The position numbers and the translations under genes were made by a program. The notes below the pieces were generated by a model. The model saw only the letters and a list, made by a program, of their open reading frames with translations. It had not been told where the DNA came from and searched no databases. Below, one piece after another: positions 1 through 7,106 of a stretch of DNA of 7,533 nt (positions are counted from its first letter, which is position 1; each line of letters starts with the position of its first letter). The stretch is from Phycisphaerae bacterium SM23_33 (GTDB lineage Bacteria > Planctomycetota > Phycisphaerae > SM23-33), in NCBI GenBank assembly GCA_001303665.1, contig LJUF01000311.1, positions 1 to 7,533 of the forward strand, written 5' to 3'.

Positions 1-1076
1 CTGTCGGAGGCATGGGCACCGTTGCGCATCAGGTCCCGGCCGAACTCGCTGCGCACGGTGGCCGCCTCGGCCCTGGTCGGATCGGTCGACCCCAGCACCC
101 AGCGGATCTTGCTGATGGCGTCGGGCCCTTCGTACAGCATGGCCAGACACCTGGTCCGGCTCAGGCCGTCCTTCAGCCGCGCGTCGGTGATCTCCTCGGG
201 GTTCACGCCGGTCATGAATTCCACGATCCGGTTGAACTCCGCCTCGGCGTTCCGCTCGGCGAGGAACTCGGCCACGCGCTCGGCGTCCACCATGGTGAAG
301 GGGAAGGCGAAGGCGTTGTGCAGCCTGGAATAGATCTCCTGGGTCAGGCCGGGCTTGAGTCTCTCGCGGAAGATGTCCTTCAGGGGCGCGTAGAAGTCCT
401 CGGCTTCAGCGACGGTCATGTTGAACAGCCGGGTGCCGACGATCCGCAGGCCGGTGCGGCTGAAGACGTCGATGATGTTTCCCGGGCGGCGGGTCGGGCG
501 TTCGAAGTTGTCGGGCTTGAGGATCACCAGGCAGGTCTCGACGTTGCTTCCGGGGGGGTAGGTGCAGCGGCCGGTGAGGATGCCCCCGTCGGTGTCGCCG
601 TACCGGGCGAAGAGCTTGAGGTGCTCCAACCCCAGTTCGGGCGCCGGGGCGGTGATGACGGCGGGCTCGAAGTGTCGGATGCGGCCGTCGGGGCCGCGGA
701 TGAAGTCGCCGTAGGTGCCGCGGATGGTGTCGCCGACGGGGTATTCGGTGAAGCTGCCGATCACGTCGTCCTTGAGGTGGCGGCAGGCGTTGGGCCCGCT
801 GAACAGCAGCAGCATGCAGCGGGGCACGAAGCCCCAGGGGTTGTTCCGGCTGAGATTCTCGGTGATGTAGCGTTTCCAGGCCTCGGCCAGGACGGCGTCC
901 GTCCCGGGCGGGTTGATGTTGTCCACGTAGGCGGCCAGCAGCTCGTCCGAAAAGATCATCATGCGCACCGCCACCAGCGTCAGGTGGGCGTGCGCGATCA
1001 GCCGGCCGATGATGCCGCCCGTGCGGCTCTTGAGGATGCTGTACGGCGTTATCAGGGAATACGTCAGCTCGTCCAC
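1..1076 (-). CDS. Tandem nucleoside diphosphate kinase-like protein (3' end cut by window edge)
   Basis: I translated the reverse strand by hand from GTG at 1076 and found an open frame of 358 codons up to the left edge, with no stop. Two NDK-like halves are visible. The first (about residues 5-140) begins LITPYSILKSRTGGIIGRL, matching the NDK beta1/helix pattern, and has TIRGTYGDF near its end. It lacks the NxxHGSDS catalytic-His motif. The second (about 180-358) has LVILKPDN (lysine of the KPD motif), a GNIIDVFSRTGL helix, YEGPDAISKIRWVLGSTDP, and RNGAHASD at the cut end, which places the phospho-accepting His at about residue 355. Between the KPD region and the YEGP strand is a helical insert of roughly 75-80 residues, longer than in canonical ~150-aa NDKs. 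The GTG start has AGGAGG 4 nt upstream. NDKs transfer the gamma-phosphate between NTPs and NDPs through phospho-His. I infer that the second half is catalytic and the first is a degenerate, possibly regulatory, domain. Confidence 0.8.
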   Translation of the reverse strand, partial: MDELTYSLITPYSILKSRTGGIIGRLIAHAHLTLVAVRMMIFSDELLAAYVDNINPPGTDAVLAEAWKRYITENLSRNNPWGFVPRCMLLLFSGPNACRHLKDDVIGSFTEYPVGDTIRGTYGDFIRGPDGRIRHFEPAVITAPAPELGLEHLKLFARYGDTDGGILTGRCTYPPGSNVETCLVILKPDNFERPTRRPGNIIDVFSRTGLRIVGTRLFNMTVAEAEDFYAPLKDIFRERLKPGLTQEIYSRLHNAFAFPFTMVDAERVAEFLAERNAEAEFNRIVEFMTGVNPEEITDARLKDGLSRTRCLAMLYEGPDAISKIRWVLGSTDPTRAEAATVRSEFGRDLMRNGAHASD

Positions 1077-1080
1077 GGCG

Positions 1081-1086
1081 CCTCCT
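1081..1086 (-). promoter_or_regulatory. Ribosome binding site of the NDK-like gene
   Basis: The minus strand reads AGGAGG followed by a 4-nt spacer and the GTG at 1076. No stop separates the GTG from codons further upstream, so this site, together with the NDK homology that begins right after it, decides the start. The spacing is slightly short. It is the clearest Shine-Dalgarno sequence in the window. Confidence 0.6.
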
Positions 1087-1142
1087 CTGGCTCTGGTGCG
1101 TCCGGCCTGCCCGGCAGCCCGAAGGCCGCCCTTGCGGCTGTC

Positions 1143-1171
1143 AGAATACAAAAGTACTTTCTTGCAAACAA
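1143..1171 (-). promoter_or_regulatory. Leftward sigma70-type promoter for the NDK-like gene
   Basis: On the minus strand TTGTTT (1171-1166) is separated by 17 bp from TATTCT (1148-1143). This gives a leader of roughly 60 nt before the GTG at 1076. The local AT-richness of 1141-1180 stands out against the GC-rich surroundings. The promoter is inferred from consensus similarity only. Confidence 0.45.
1151..1160. repeat. 10-bp perfect palindrome between the leftward -35 and -10
   Basis: AAAGTACTTT is its own reverse complement and sits inside the 17-bp spacer of the proposed leftward promoter. It could be a small operator half or simply part of an AT-rich promoter region. Confidence 0.4.
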
Positions 1172-1177
1172 TGTTTG
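1165..1177. promoter_or_regulatory. Candidate operator: inverted repeat overlapping both -35 boxes
   Basis: CAAAC-AAT-GTTTG is a perfect 5-bp inverted repeat with a 3-bp centre. It overlaps the -35 box of the leftward promoter (1166-1171) and the first bases of the -35 box of the rightward promoter (1175-1180). A protein bound here would be placed to affect both genes. Function is inferred from symmetry and position alone. Confidence 0.35.
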
Positions 1178-1202
1178 ACTTGCCGGCGGCGGTCCCTATA
1201 AT
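1175..1202 (+). promoter_or_regulatory. Rightward sigma70-type promoter for lptD
   Basis: TTGACT (1175-1180), a 16-bp spacer and a perfect TATAAT (1197-1202) form the best promoter match in the window. Transcription would start near 1209, leaving a leader of about 20 nt before the GTG at 1230. No Shine-Dalgarno sequence is visible in that leader. Confidence 0.65.
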
Positions 1203-1229
1203 CTGCCGCAACTGGTCACCGTCCTTTCA

Positions 1230-4023
1230 GTGAACGTGAAGAGCGCATCGGAAAATACCGGTTCTGGTTGCGCCCGACGTTGGGGGCTGGCCTTCTGGAT
1301 CGTGCCCGCCTTGCTCTTGCCCTGCCGGCTGGCTGGGGGCGAGGTCGCCCAGGAACTCTACGTGCACGAGGACGCCGTCATCTCCGCCCTGCGGATGTAC
1401 AGCTTTGCCGTCGGCGGGGAAACCGTCAATCGCGGAGCGCCGCCTCGCCGGGCGGACGCTGCGCGACATCGAGACCTACGTCGAGGGCGACGCCAGGATC
1501 GTCGAGGCCGACGGCACGGTGGTGAAGGACGCTCGCATCTTCGACGTCTCCCGCCATCAGGGGGCCATCCGGGCCCGCGTGGGCCTGCATCACGACCGGG
1601 CCCTGGTGTCCTTCCCGCTGTACGCCCGGGCCGAGGAGATGCGGAAGAAGATCGCCGCCCAGGCCGAGACCCAGCCCAAGCCCCCGCCCTTGGTCAGGGC
1701 CCAGCCAACGACGCCCGCAACGACGACGGCCCCGGCGCCGCCTGCCGGGCTGCACCGGCCGGTCAGCTTCCGCGCCGATAAGTACACCAGCGAAGAGGTC
1801 CCCGACCCGAAGGACCCAAAGCTCAAGCGCCGCATCACCATCGCCAAGGGCAACGTGTATTTCTCGCAGGGCCACCCCGACGAGGAGCTGTTCCTGGAGA
1901 TGCAGGCCCAGGCGGCGGTGGTGTACACGGCCCCGGGGGCCGCGGCCCCCGGCCCCGGGCCCGAGCAGATTCTCGCCGCGTACCTGGAAGGTGACGTGGT
2001 GATGCGCCGCGGCGAGCGGAGCCTGATGGGCCAGCGGCTGTATTACGACTTCGTCGCTGGCAGGGCCTTGATCCTGGAGCCGGTGCTGCGGACCGTCCAG
2101 GAGCAGCGCAACATCCCCGTGTACATTCGCGGCCGCGAGGCCCGGCAGTTGGCGGCCTACCAGCGGCCCGGGGAGCTGCGGGTGCGCGGCTACCGCTGGC
2201 ACTTCAAGGACGCCCTGGTCACCACCAGTGACTTCTACACCCCGGAGTGGTCCATCGCCGCCAAACGCGCTGAGTTGGAAGACACCACCATTTACGATGA
2301 GGAGGGCAGGCGGCTTTCCGAACGCAGGTGGCGCACGAAGCTGGTCAACACCACCTTCAGGCTGGGTGAGGTGCCGCTGCTGTGGGCGCCCTACACGGTG
2401 GGCGACGCCGAGGAGGGCCACACCGCCCTGCGGAGCTTGCAGGGCGGCAGGCACGGCCGCTTCGGCTGGGGCGTGGAATCGGAATGGTTCCTCTTCCGCC
2501 TGCTGGGAGTGCACCCGCCGGAGGGCTTCAAGGGCCGGCTGGAGGCCGACTGGTACGAGCGCGGCGTGCTGGTGGGCCCCACGGTCACGTATCGCCGCGA
2601 GGACTACAGCGGCTATGCCCTGGCCTACGGCGTGCTGGACAACGAACAACAGGACGACTTCGGCACCGACCGGCAGAACATCTCCGCCCCCAGGGAGCGC
2701 GGCAGGCTTCTCTGGCGGCACAAGCACTTCCTGCCGCGGGACTGGGAGGTCCAGTTGGAGACCAGCTACTTGTGTGACCGGAACTTCCTGGAGGAGTTCT
2801 TCCCCCGCGAGTTCTGGGCCGACAAGGAGCAGGAAAACCTCATTTACGCCAAGAAGCAGCGGGAAAACTGGGCCTTCACCGTGCTGGCCAAGTGGCGGCT
2901 GAACGACTTTCTCACACAGACCGAGGCCTATCCGGACCTGGCCGGCTACCTGATCGGCCAGTCGCTCTGGGAAGATCGGCTCACGCTGCATACCGAGGGG
3001 CGGCTCGGGGTGGTCCGCTTCCGTCCCGACGAGATGCTGGATGTGGCCTCCAGCGGGCCGGTGGTGCGGGCGGACCTGCGGCAGGAGGTTGACGTGCCGC
3101 TGGCGTTCGGGCCGGTCAAGCTGCTGCCGTACGTCGTCGGCCGGCTGACGTACTGGGAGGACTCGCCGGAGGAGGGGGGCCTGATCCGCCCGTGGGCTCA
3201 GGTCGGCGCGACCGCCACGATGCATATCTGGCGGCTGTATAACCAGGTCGAAAGCCGCACCTGGGACCTACACCGCCTCAAGCACGTCATCACGCCGTAC
3301 GCCGCCCTGTTCGCCTCCTGCACCGACGTGGAGCCCGATCGGCTCTACCCGTTCAACCCCGGCATCGAGGTGCCTGTGCAGCGGCTGGGAGGCGGGACCG
3401 TCGGCGTGCGGCAGTTGTGGCAGACGAAGCGCGGCCCGGCGGGCGACCAGCATACGGTCGACTGGCTCCGGCTGGACGTGTCGGCGTCCTGCTTCGACGA
3501 CGCGGACACCATGCTGCCGGCCGACGGGCGCTTCCTGCTGAGCCGGCCGGAGTACAGCTTCCCCCGCAACGCCATCAACTTCGACGGCGTGTGGAACGTC
3601 TCCGATTCCACCACCGTGCTGGCCGGCGCCAACTACGACACCGACAGCGGAAAGCTCGGCCGGGGCAACATCGGCGTGGCCGTTTCCCGGGACCCTCGGC
3701 TGCGCTACTACGCCGGCCTGCGCTGCATCGAGGCCCTGGACAGCTCCGTGGGCACCTTCGGGCTCTTCTACAGGATCAACCGCAAGTACAGCCTGAACTT
3801 CTTCCAGCAGTACGACTTCGACCTGGAGGGCGGGCGCAACCAGGCCACCAGCGTCACCATCGTCCGGAAATTCCCGCGCTTGTACACGGCCGTCACGTTC
3901 GTCTACGACAGGACGCAGAACGACGTGGGGGTCGTTTTCAGCATCTGGCCGGAGGGCATCCCCGAGGTCAACATCGGGGGATCGCGCCTGAGCCTGCTGT
4001 CGGCCGTCTTCGCCGAGGACTGA
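1230..4023 (+). CDS. lptD: LptD/OstA-like LPS-assembly outer-membrane protein, interrupted by an apparent frameshift
   Basis: LptD is the outer-membrane beta-barrel that inserts lipopolysaccharide into the outer leaflet, receiving it from the LptA bridge. The N-terminus lies in the GTG-1230 frame. It has Arg-Arg, then a hydrophobic stretch (about residues 18-34) ending in LAGGEVA, a typical Sec signal peptide. Near 1416-1419 the coding frame moves by +1 and runs open to TGA at 4021. Removing one G gives a 930-aa protein. Its parts are a signal peptide, a beta-rich N-terminal segment to about 140, a Pro/Thr-rich linker (about 143-174), an LptA/OstA-like domain (about 176-358), the EVPLLWAPY strand (about 380-388) that resembles the LptD VPxxYxPY motif, and a barrel rich in alternating aromatic and polar residues to the end. 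Size fits LptD. The few cysteines do not show the E. coli disulfide arrangement. The downstream frame alone offers only a TTG at 1405 as a start and would lack a signal peptide, so a split single gene is the best reading. Family assignment is from motif recognition, not a search. Confidence 0.75.
1405..1440 (+). other. Frameshift zone in lptD
   Basis: Up to about 1418 the sensible translation is in the GTG-1230 frame (RMYSFAVGG). From about 1420 it is in the next frame (KPSIAERRLAGRTLRDIE). The first frame then degrades into an Arg-rich, out-of-frame-looking stretch. The GGGG run at 1416-1419, followed by AAA, is the simplest site: three Gs instead of four would give VGGKPSIAERR without a break. 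Confidence 0.65.
1933..1952. repeat. 20-bp perfect GC palindrome inside lptD
   Basis: CCGGGGGCCG followed by CGGCCCCCGG is perfectly self-complementary. It lies in codons for an Ala/Pro/Gly loop (TAPGAAAPGPGP) that interrupts the LptA-like domain. It may reflect a low-complexity insertion, and such a hairpin can hamper sequencing. Confidence 0.5.
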
Positions 4024-4032
4024 CGCCCCGCC

Positions 4033-5027
4033 TCATGGCGTGACGGTCACCGTGCTCCACTTCTCGTACAGCATCGCGAAGACCAGCTCGATGTCTTCAT
4101 CGGTCAGGCGGATGCAGCCCATCGAGTAGGCCTTGCCGATGCTGCTGCGGTCGTTGGTCCCGTGGATGCCGTAGCCGTCCTCGGCCGTGTGCGGGTTCCC
4201 CTCAATTCCCTCCAGGGCGATCCAGTATCCTTTCTTGCCCAGCGGGTACCCGGGCTGGCCCCACAGGATTTTCTGCTGGGGCAGGTCGCTGGACAGCGGC
4301 GGCGTCCAGGGGGCGTGCATCATCTTCCGCCCCACAGGCACGCGCCACCGGCCCAGCGGGGTGGAGCCGTCCTTTCCGGTCCCGACGCGGAATCGCCTCA
4401 CAAAGATCATCCGCTGGGTCTTGGGCTCCTCGAGGTAGACGTCCAGGAAGAACCGGCCCTTGGACACCAGTGCGTGGAAGGGGCCGCGAATCATCTTCAG
4501 GGTCTGCCCGGCCCGGATCTTCGCGGCGTCGGGGATGCCGTTGACCAGCAGGATGAGCTGGGCGGGCACGCGCAGCTCCAGATTGCGCTCCACTCGCCCC
4601 AGCACGTCCCCGGGCTGGCACTTGTACCAGAACGTGCACGGGTCGCCCTCGATGACCCGCCGGCCGAAGAGCGTGTGCTGGGCCAGTTCCGCCAGCTTGG
4701 CCCGGGCAGTTTCCGCCTGCGGATCGCTGAGGCCGCCGGTGTTGAGGGCATCGGCCAGCGCCGCCCGGGCTGCCAGGAGATCGTCATCCCCGAACACTTT
4801 CAGGCCTTGGTTGAGCTTCGCCGTGGCTGCGGCTCGCTCCGCCTCGCCAACCGGCCTGTCCGCCTGCTCAGGCACGCGCGGCGCGGCTGCGTGCCCGGCC
4901 GGCTGGTTGAAATGCCCTCCTCGCGCGGGCCGGACCGTCCCGTGTAGCGCCTCGTGCCGATAACCAGCAGCACGACTACGGCGATGGCGATAACGGCGAT
5001 AATCAGGCGGGATTGACCGGTGGTCAT
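4033..5027 (-). CDS. Membrane-anchored L,D-transpeptidase (LysM-like plus YkuD domain), interrupted by an apparent frameshift
   Basis: YkuD-family L,D-transpeptidases form 3-3 peptidoglycan cross-links or attach proteins to peptidoglycan. Translation from ATG 5027, with GAGG 7 nt upstream, gives MTTGQSR and then an uninterrupted hydrophobic helix (about residues 8-24), a signal anchor. That frame then becomes Arg-rich and nonsensical. The following frame carries the rest: a helical, Ala-rich segment, a LysM-like segment (CQPGDVLGRVERNLEL to AGQTLKMI), and a YkuD domain starting near FFLDVYLEEP. Adding one base gives 331 aa. The catalytic motif reads GIHGTNDRSS then YSMGCIRL. The Cys codon is at 4116-4114 (about residue 305) and the His about 16 residues before it. 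The residue before GC is Met, where SHGC is most usual. A GTG at 4875 could start the downstream frame but has no ribosome binding site and loses the anchor. The start lies 4 bp after the cyclo-ligase stop, suggesting translational coupling. The 3' end faces lptD across 9 bp with no terminator hairpin. Confidence 0.85.
4880..4955 (-). other. Frameshift zone in the L,D-transpeptidase gene
   Basis: Reading leftward, the anchor frame is sensible through GTRRYTGRSGPREEG, and the other frame is sensible from about HFNQPAGHAAAPRVPEQ. One extra G in the GGG run (CCC at 4915-4917 on the plus strand) would join them as REEGHFNQPAGH. The exact base cannot be fixed because other short G or C runs lie in the zone. 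Confidence 0.6.
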
Positions 5028-5031
5028 GAAC

Positions 5032-5634
5032 CTACCTCGCGACTTCCGTGTTTTCCGCGGCCTCACCCGGCCGGGAAAGGCGCAGTACCTCTTCATCCGT
5101 GACAAGTATGTGGACCGGCACGTCGTTTCTCTGCACCGGCAATTCGTCCACCAGCTGTTCGCGAAAGGCGATGCCAACGGCCGCGCCCTGGAACCCCGGC
5201 GTGGCCAGGAAGCGGTCGTAGAAACCGGCCCCACGCCCCAGGCGGTTGCCCTGGCGGTCGAAGGCCAGGGCCGGGCAGACCACCAGGTCCAGCATCTGGA
5301 CGGGGATGGGCTCGCCGCCGGCCGGCTCGCGCAGGTTGCCTTTGGTGGTGACCAGCCCGGCCTCCAGGGAGCGGATCTCGATGGGCAGCATGTGCCGCAG
5401 GTCCCAGGAGAGCTTGGGAGCGGTGATGGTCTTCTGCTCCTGCCAGCCGCGAAGCGCCAGCGGCGTCACGTCCACCTCGCCGGGCATGGGCAGATAGATC
5501 ATCACCACGCTGGCCTGCCGGAACTCCGGCAGCCCCTGGAGGCGCTTGCAGGCGGCCATGCTCTTGGCGTGAGCCACCGCCGGGTCCAGCCCTGCCAGCT
5601 TTCTGCGGATATGCTTTCGCAGACTTTCTTTCAC
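5032..5634 (-). CDS. ygfA: 5-formyltetrahydrofolate cyclo-ligase
   Basis: This 200-aa cytosolic enzyme converts 5-formyl-THF to 5,10-methenyl-THF using ATP, returning 5-formyl-THF to the one-carbon pool (MTHFS family, also called ygfA or fthC). Visible family features in order are the basic N-terminal helix KESLRKHIRRKL, IYLPMPGEVD (about 46-55), LVVCPALAFDRQGNRLGRGAGFYDRFL (the glycine-rich nucleotide-binding signature, about 117-143, usually GxGGGYYDR), and the C-terminal VDELPVQRNDVPVHILVTDE. Length is normal for the family. The GTG at 5634 is the first possible start after an in-frame TGA six codons upstream; no strong Shine-Dalgarno sequence precedes it. The stop is 4 bp before the transpeptidase start. 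A 131-bp gap separates it from rarA upstream, so it may be transcribed with rarA or from a weak promoter of its own. Confidence 0.92.
   Translation of the reverse strand: MKESLRKHIRRKLAGLDPAVAHAKSMAACKRLQGLPEFRQASVVMIYLPMPGEVDVTPLALRGWQEQKTITAPKLSWDLRHMLPIEIRSLEAGLVTTKGNLREPAGGEPIPVQMLDLVVCPALAFDRQGNRLGRGAGFYDRFLATPGFQGAAVGIAFREQLVDELPVQRNDVPVHILVTDEEVLRLSRPGEAAENTEVAR
5035..5038 (-). promoter_or_regulatory. Ribosome binding site of the L,D-transpeptidase
   Basis: The minus strand reads GAGG then TAGGTTC then ATG, a 7-nt spacing. The site lies in the last codons of the upstream cyclo-ligase gene. It decides that translation begins with the membrane helix at 5027 and not at the GTG at 4875. 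Confidence 0.5.
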
Positions 5635-5746
5635 GCGGATATGAAAAGCTCACTCGGCGGACCGGGTCAAGCGCAAAACTCATTCGCCGGCCGGTGCGCC
5701 CGAGGTGAGGCGGGCACTTTCCTGCCCTTGGCTTGCCGAGTCGCCG

Positions 5747-5767
5747 AGACGCCTGCCCGCGGCGTCT
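5747..5767. other. Stem-loop overlapping the rarA stop codon
   Basis: AGACGCC (5747-5753) and GGCGTCT (5761-5767) form a perfect 7-bp stem with a 7-nt loop. On the minus strand it starts within the TAG of rarA. No T tract follows, so it is not a standard intrinsic terminator. It could slow decay or partly reduce read-through into the cyclo-ligase gene. The rest of the gap (5635-5746) shows nothing else I can support. Confidence 0.45.
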
Positions 5768-7106
5768 ACTGCTTGTCCTTGCCGGCCTGCAGCTTCCTCA
5801 CCCATTCCAGGTAGGCGGCGATGTGCTTTTCGTAGCCGCGATCGGTGGGGCTGTAGTAGGTCTTGTCCACGCCGAGGTAGTCCTGGTCGGGGGAGACCCC
5901 GCCGGCGTAATTGTGGCTGTACTGGTAGCCCTCCGAGTACCCGTACAGCTTCTTCATCTTCGGGTGCGGGGCGTTGCGGAGGTGCTTGGGCACGGGGACA
6001 GTGCGGCTTTCCTTGACGTCGGCCACGGCCGACCAAATGGCCGTGGCCGAGGCGTTGGACTTCGGCGCGCAGGCCATGTAAATCGCCGCCTGCGCCAGCG
6101 TGAGCTGGCATTCCGGCAGGCCGATCCTCTCGGTGATGTCGAAGGCGGCCGCCGCCACGGAGATGGCCCTGGGGTCGGCGTTGCCGATGTCCTCGCTGGC
6201 CAGGATGGCGATCCGCCGGGCGATGAAGCGCGGGTCCTCCCCGGCCACGATCATCTTCGCCAGCCAGTAGACCGTCGCGTCGGGATCGCTGCCGCGCATC
6301 GACTTGATCAGCGCGCTGGCCGCGTCGTAGTGCTCGTCGCCGGCCCGGTCGTACTGCACCGCCTTCTGCTGGATGGACTCCTGGGCCGCGGTGAGGTCGA
6401 AAGCGATCTGGCCCTTGCCGGCCTGCTGGAGCTGGCTGAGCACGCCGACCTCCAGGGCCGTCAGCGCCCGGCGGGCGTCGCCGTCGCAGATGGTGGCGAT
6501 GTGGTCCAGGGCCTGCTGGGCGGCCCGGACGCGATATTCACCCAGCCCGCGATGCTTGTCGGCCAGCGCCCGCTTCAGCAGCGTCTTGACGTCCTCTTGG
6601 CCCAGGGCGTTGAAGCGGAAGATGGTCGATCGGCTCAGCAGGGGGGAGTTGATGGTGAAGAAGGGGTTCTCGGTGGTGGCCCCGATGAGGATGACCACGC
6701 CGGATTCAACGTCCGAAAGCAGCACGTCCTGCTGGGCCCGGTTGAAGCGGTGCAGCTCGTCAATGAAGATCACCGTTCGCCTGCCGCCGGAGGCCAGCGC
6801 CGCCCGGGCCTGCTGCCCGATCTCCCGCACCTGCGCTACCGAGGCGCTGGCGGCGTCCAGGCGGTGAAAGATGCAGTCGCACTGCCGGGCGATGACCAGG
6901 GCCAGGGTGGTCTTGCCCGTCCCCGGCGGGCCGTGGAAGATCAGGCTGGTCAGGCGGTTGGCCGCCAGCATCCGCCGCAGCAGCTTGCCCGGGCCCAGGA
7001 ACTCATCCTGCCCGACGATCTCGTCGATGCTCCTGGGCCGCATCCGCACCGCCAGCGGCGCCCTGCGGAGGATGGCTTCGTCCTCGGATTCCCTGAACAG
7101 GTCCAT
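5766..7106 (-). CDS. rarA: Replication-associated recombination protein A (RarA/MgsA), AAA+ ATPase
   Basis: RarA is a clamp-loader-like, tetrameric AAA+ ATPase that acts at stalled replication forks and on single-stranded DNA ends. From ATG 7106 the protein is 446 aa, close to the family norm. It shows the N-terminal APLAVRMRPRSIDEIVGQ, Walker A GPPGTGKTT (about 59-67), Walker B VIFIDE (about 112-117) followed by LHRFNRAQQD, sensor-1 GATTEN (about 142-147), and the arginine-finger region SPLLSRS (about 154-160). The MgsA C-terminal domain includes ARRIAILASEDIGNADP and the tail HLRNAPHPKMKKLYGYSEGYQYSHNY. All key residues are intact. An in-frame ATG at 7139 would add 11 residues. I prefer 7106 because homologues commonly begin near MDLF, although neither start has a convincing ribosome binding site. 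The upstream 7140-7214 gap holds no clear promoter, so transcription from the upstream gene is possible. Confidence 0.95.
   Translation of the reverse strand: MDLFRESEDEAILRRAPLAVRMRPRSIDEIVGQDEFLGPGKLLRRMLAANRLTSLIFHGPPGTGKTTLALVIARQCDCIFHRLDAASASVAQVREIGQQARAALASGGRRTVIFIDELHRFNRAQQDVLLSDVESGVVILIGATTENPFFTINSPLLSRSTIFRFNALGQEDVKTLLKRALADKHRGLGEYRVRAAQQALDHIATICDGDARRALTALEVGVLSQLQQAGKGQIAFDLTAAQESIQQKAVQYDRAGDEHYDAASALIKSMRGSDPDATVYWLAKMIVAGEDPRFIARRIAILASEDIGNADPRAISVAAAAFDITERIGLPECQLTLAQAAIYMACAPKSNASATAIWSAVADVKESRTVPVPKHLRNAPHPKMKKLYGYSEGYQYSHNYAGGVSPDQDYLGVDKTYYSPTDRGYEKHIAAYLEWVRKLQAGKDKQ

Noticed and set aside
12..1178. A long plus-strand open frame of 388 codons opposite the NDK-like gene
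   Set aside because: It is Gly/Ala/Val/Asp-rich with no recognisable motif, while the opposite strand encodes clear NDK signatures with a ribosome binding site. GC-rich coding DNA routinely leaves such antisense frames open.
1311..1330. A lipoprotein signal (LLPC) at the lptD N-terminus
   Set aside because: Pro directly before the Cys does not fit the lipobox, and a normal Sec cleavage region (LAGGEVA) follows. LptD proteins are not lipoproteins; that is LptE.
1230..1781. A separate 183-aa gene starting at 1230
   Set aside because: Only its first 63 or so residues look like protein; the rest is Arg-rich shadow of the lptD frame. It is better read as the N-terminus of lptD.
1426..3225. A 599-codon minus-strand frame antisense to lptD
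   Set aside because: Its composition (Pro, Gly, Val, Leu, Gln, Arg, His) is that of a mirrored GC-rich gene, it shows no domain, and the plus strand encodes LptD features throughout.
4024..4032. A bidirectional terminator between lptD and the transpeptidase
   Set aside because: Nine GC-rich bases with no stem and no T run.
4800..5234. A separate 144-aa minus-strand protein containing the membrane helix
   Set aside because: The part before 5027 is out-of-frame cyclo-ligase sequence, and the part after about 4914 is Arg/Ser-rich out-of-frame transpeptidase sequence. Only the anchor segment is real.
5638..5670. A promoter for the cyclo-ligase gene beginning with TTGACC on the minus strand
   Set aside because: The -35 match is good, but at 17 bp the -10 reads TTTTCA, and the better-looking CATATC is 21 bp away. 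Not strong enough to annotate.
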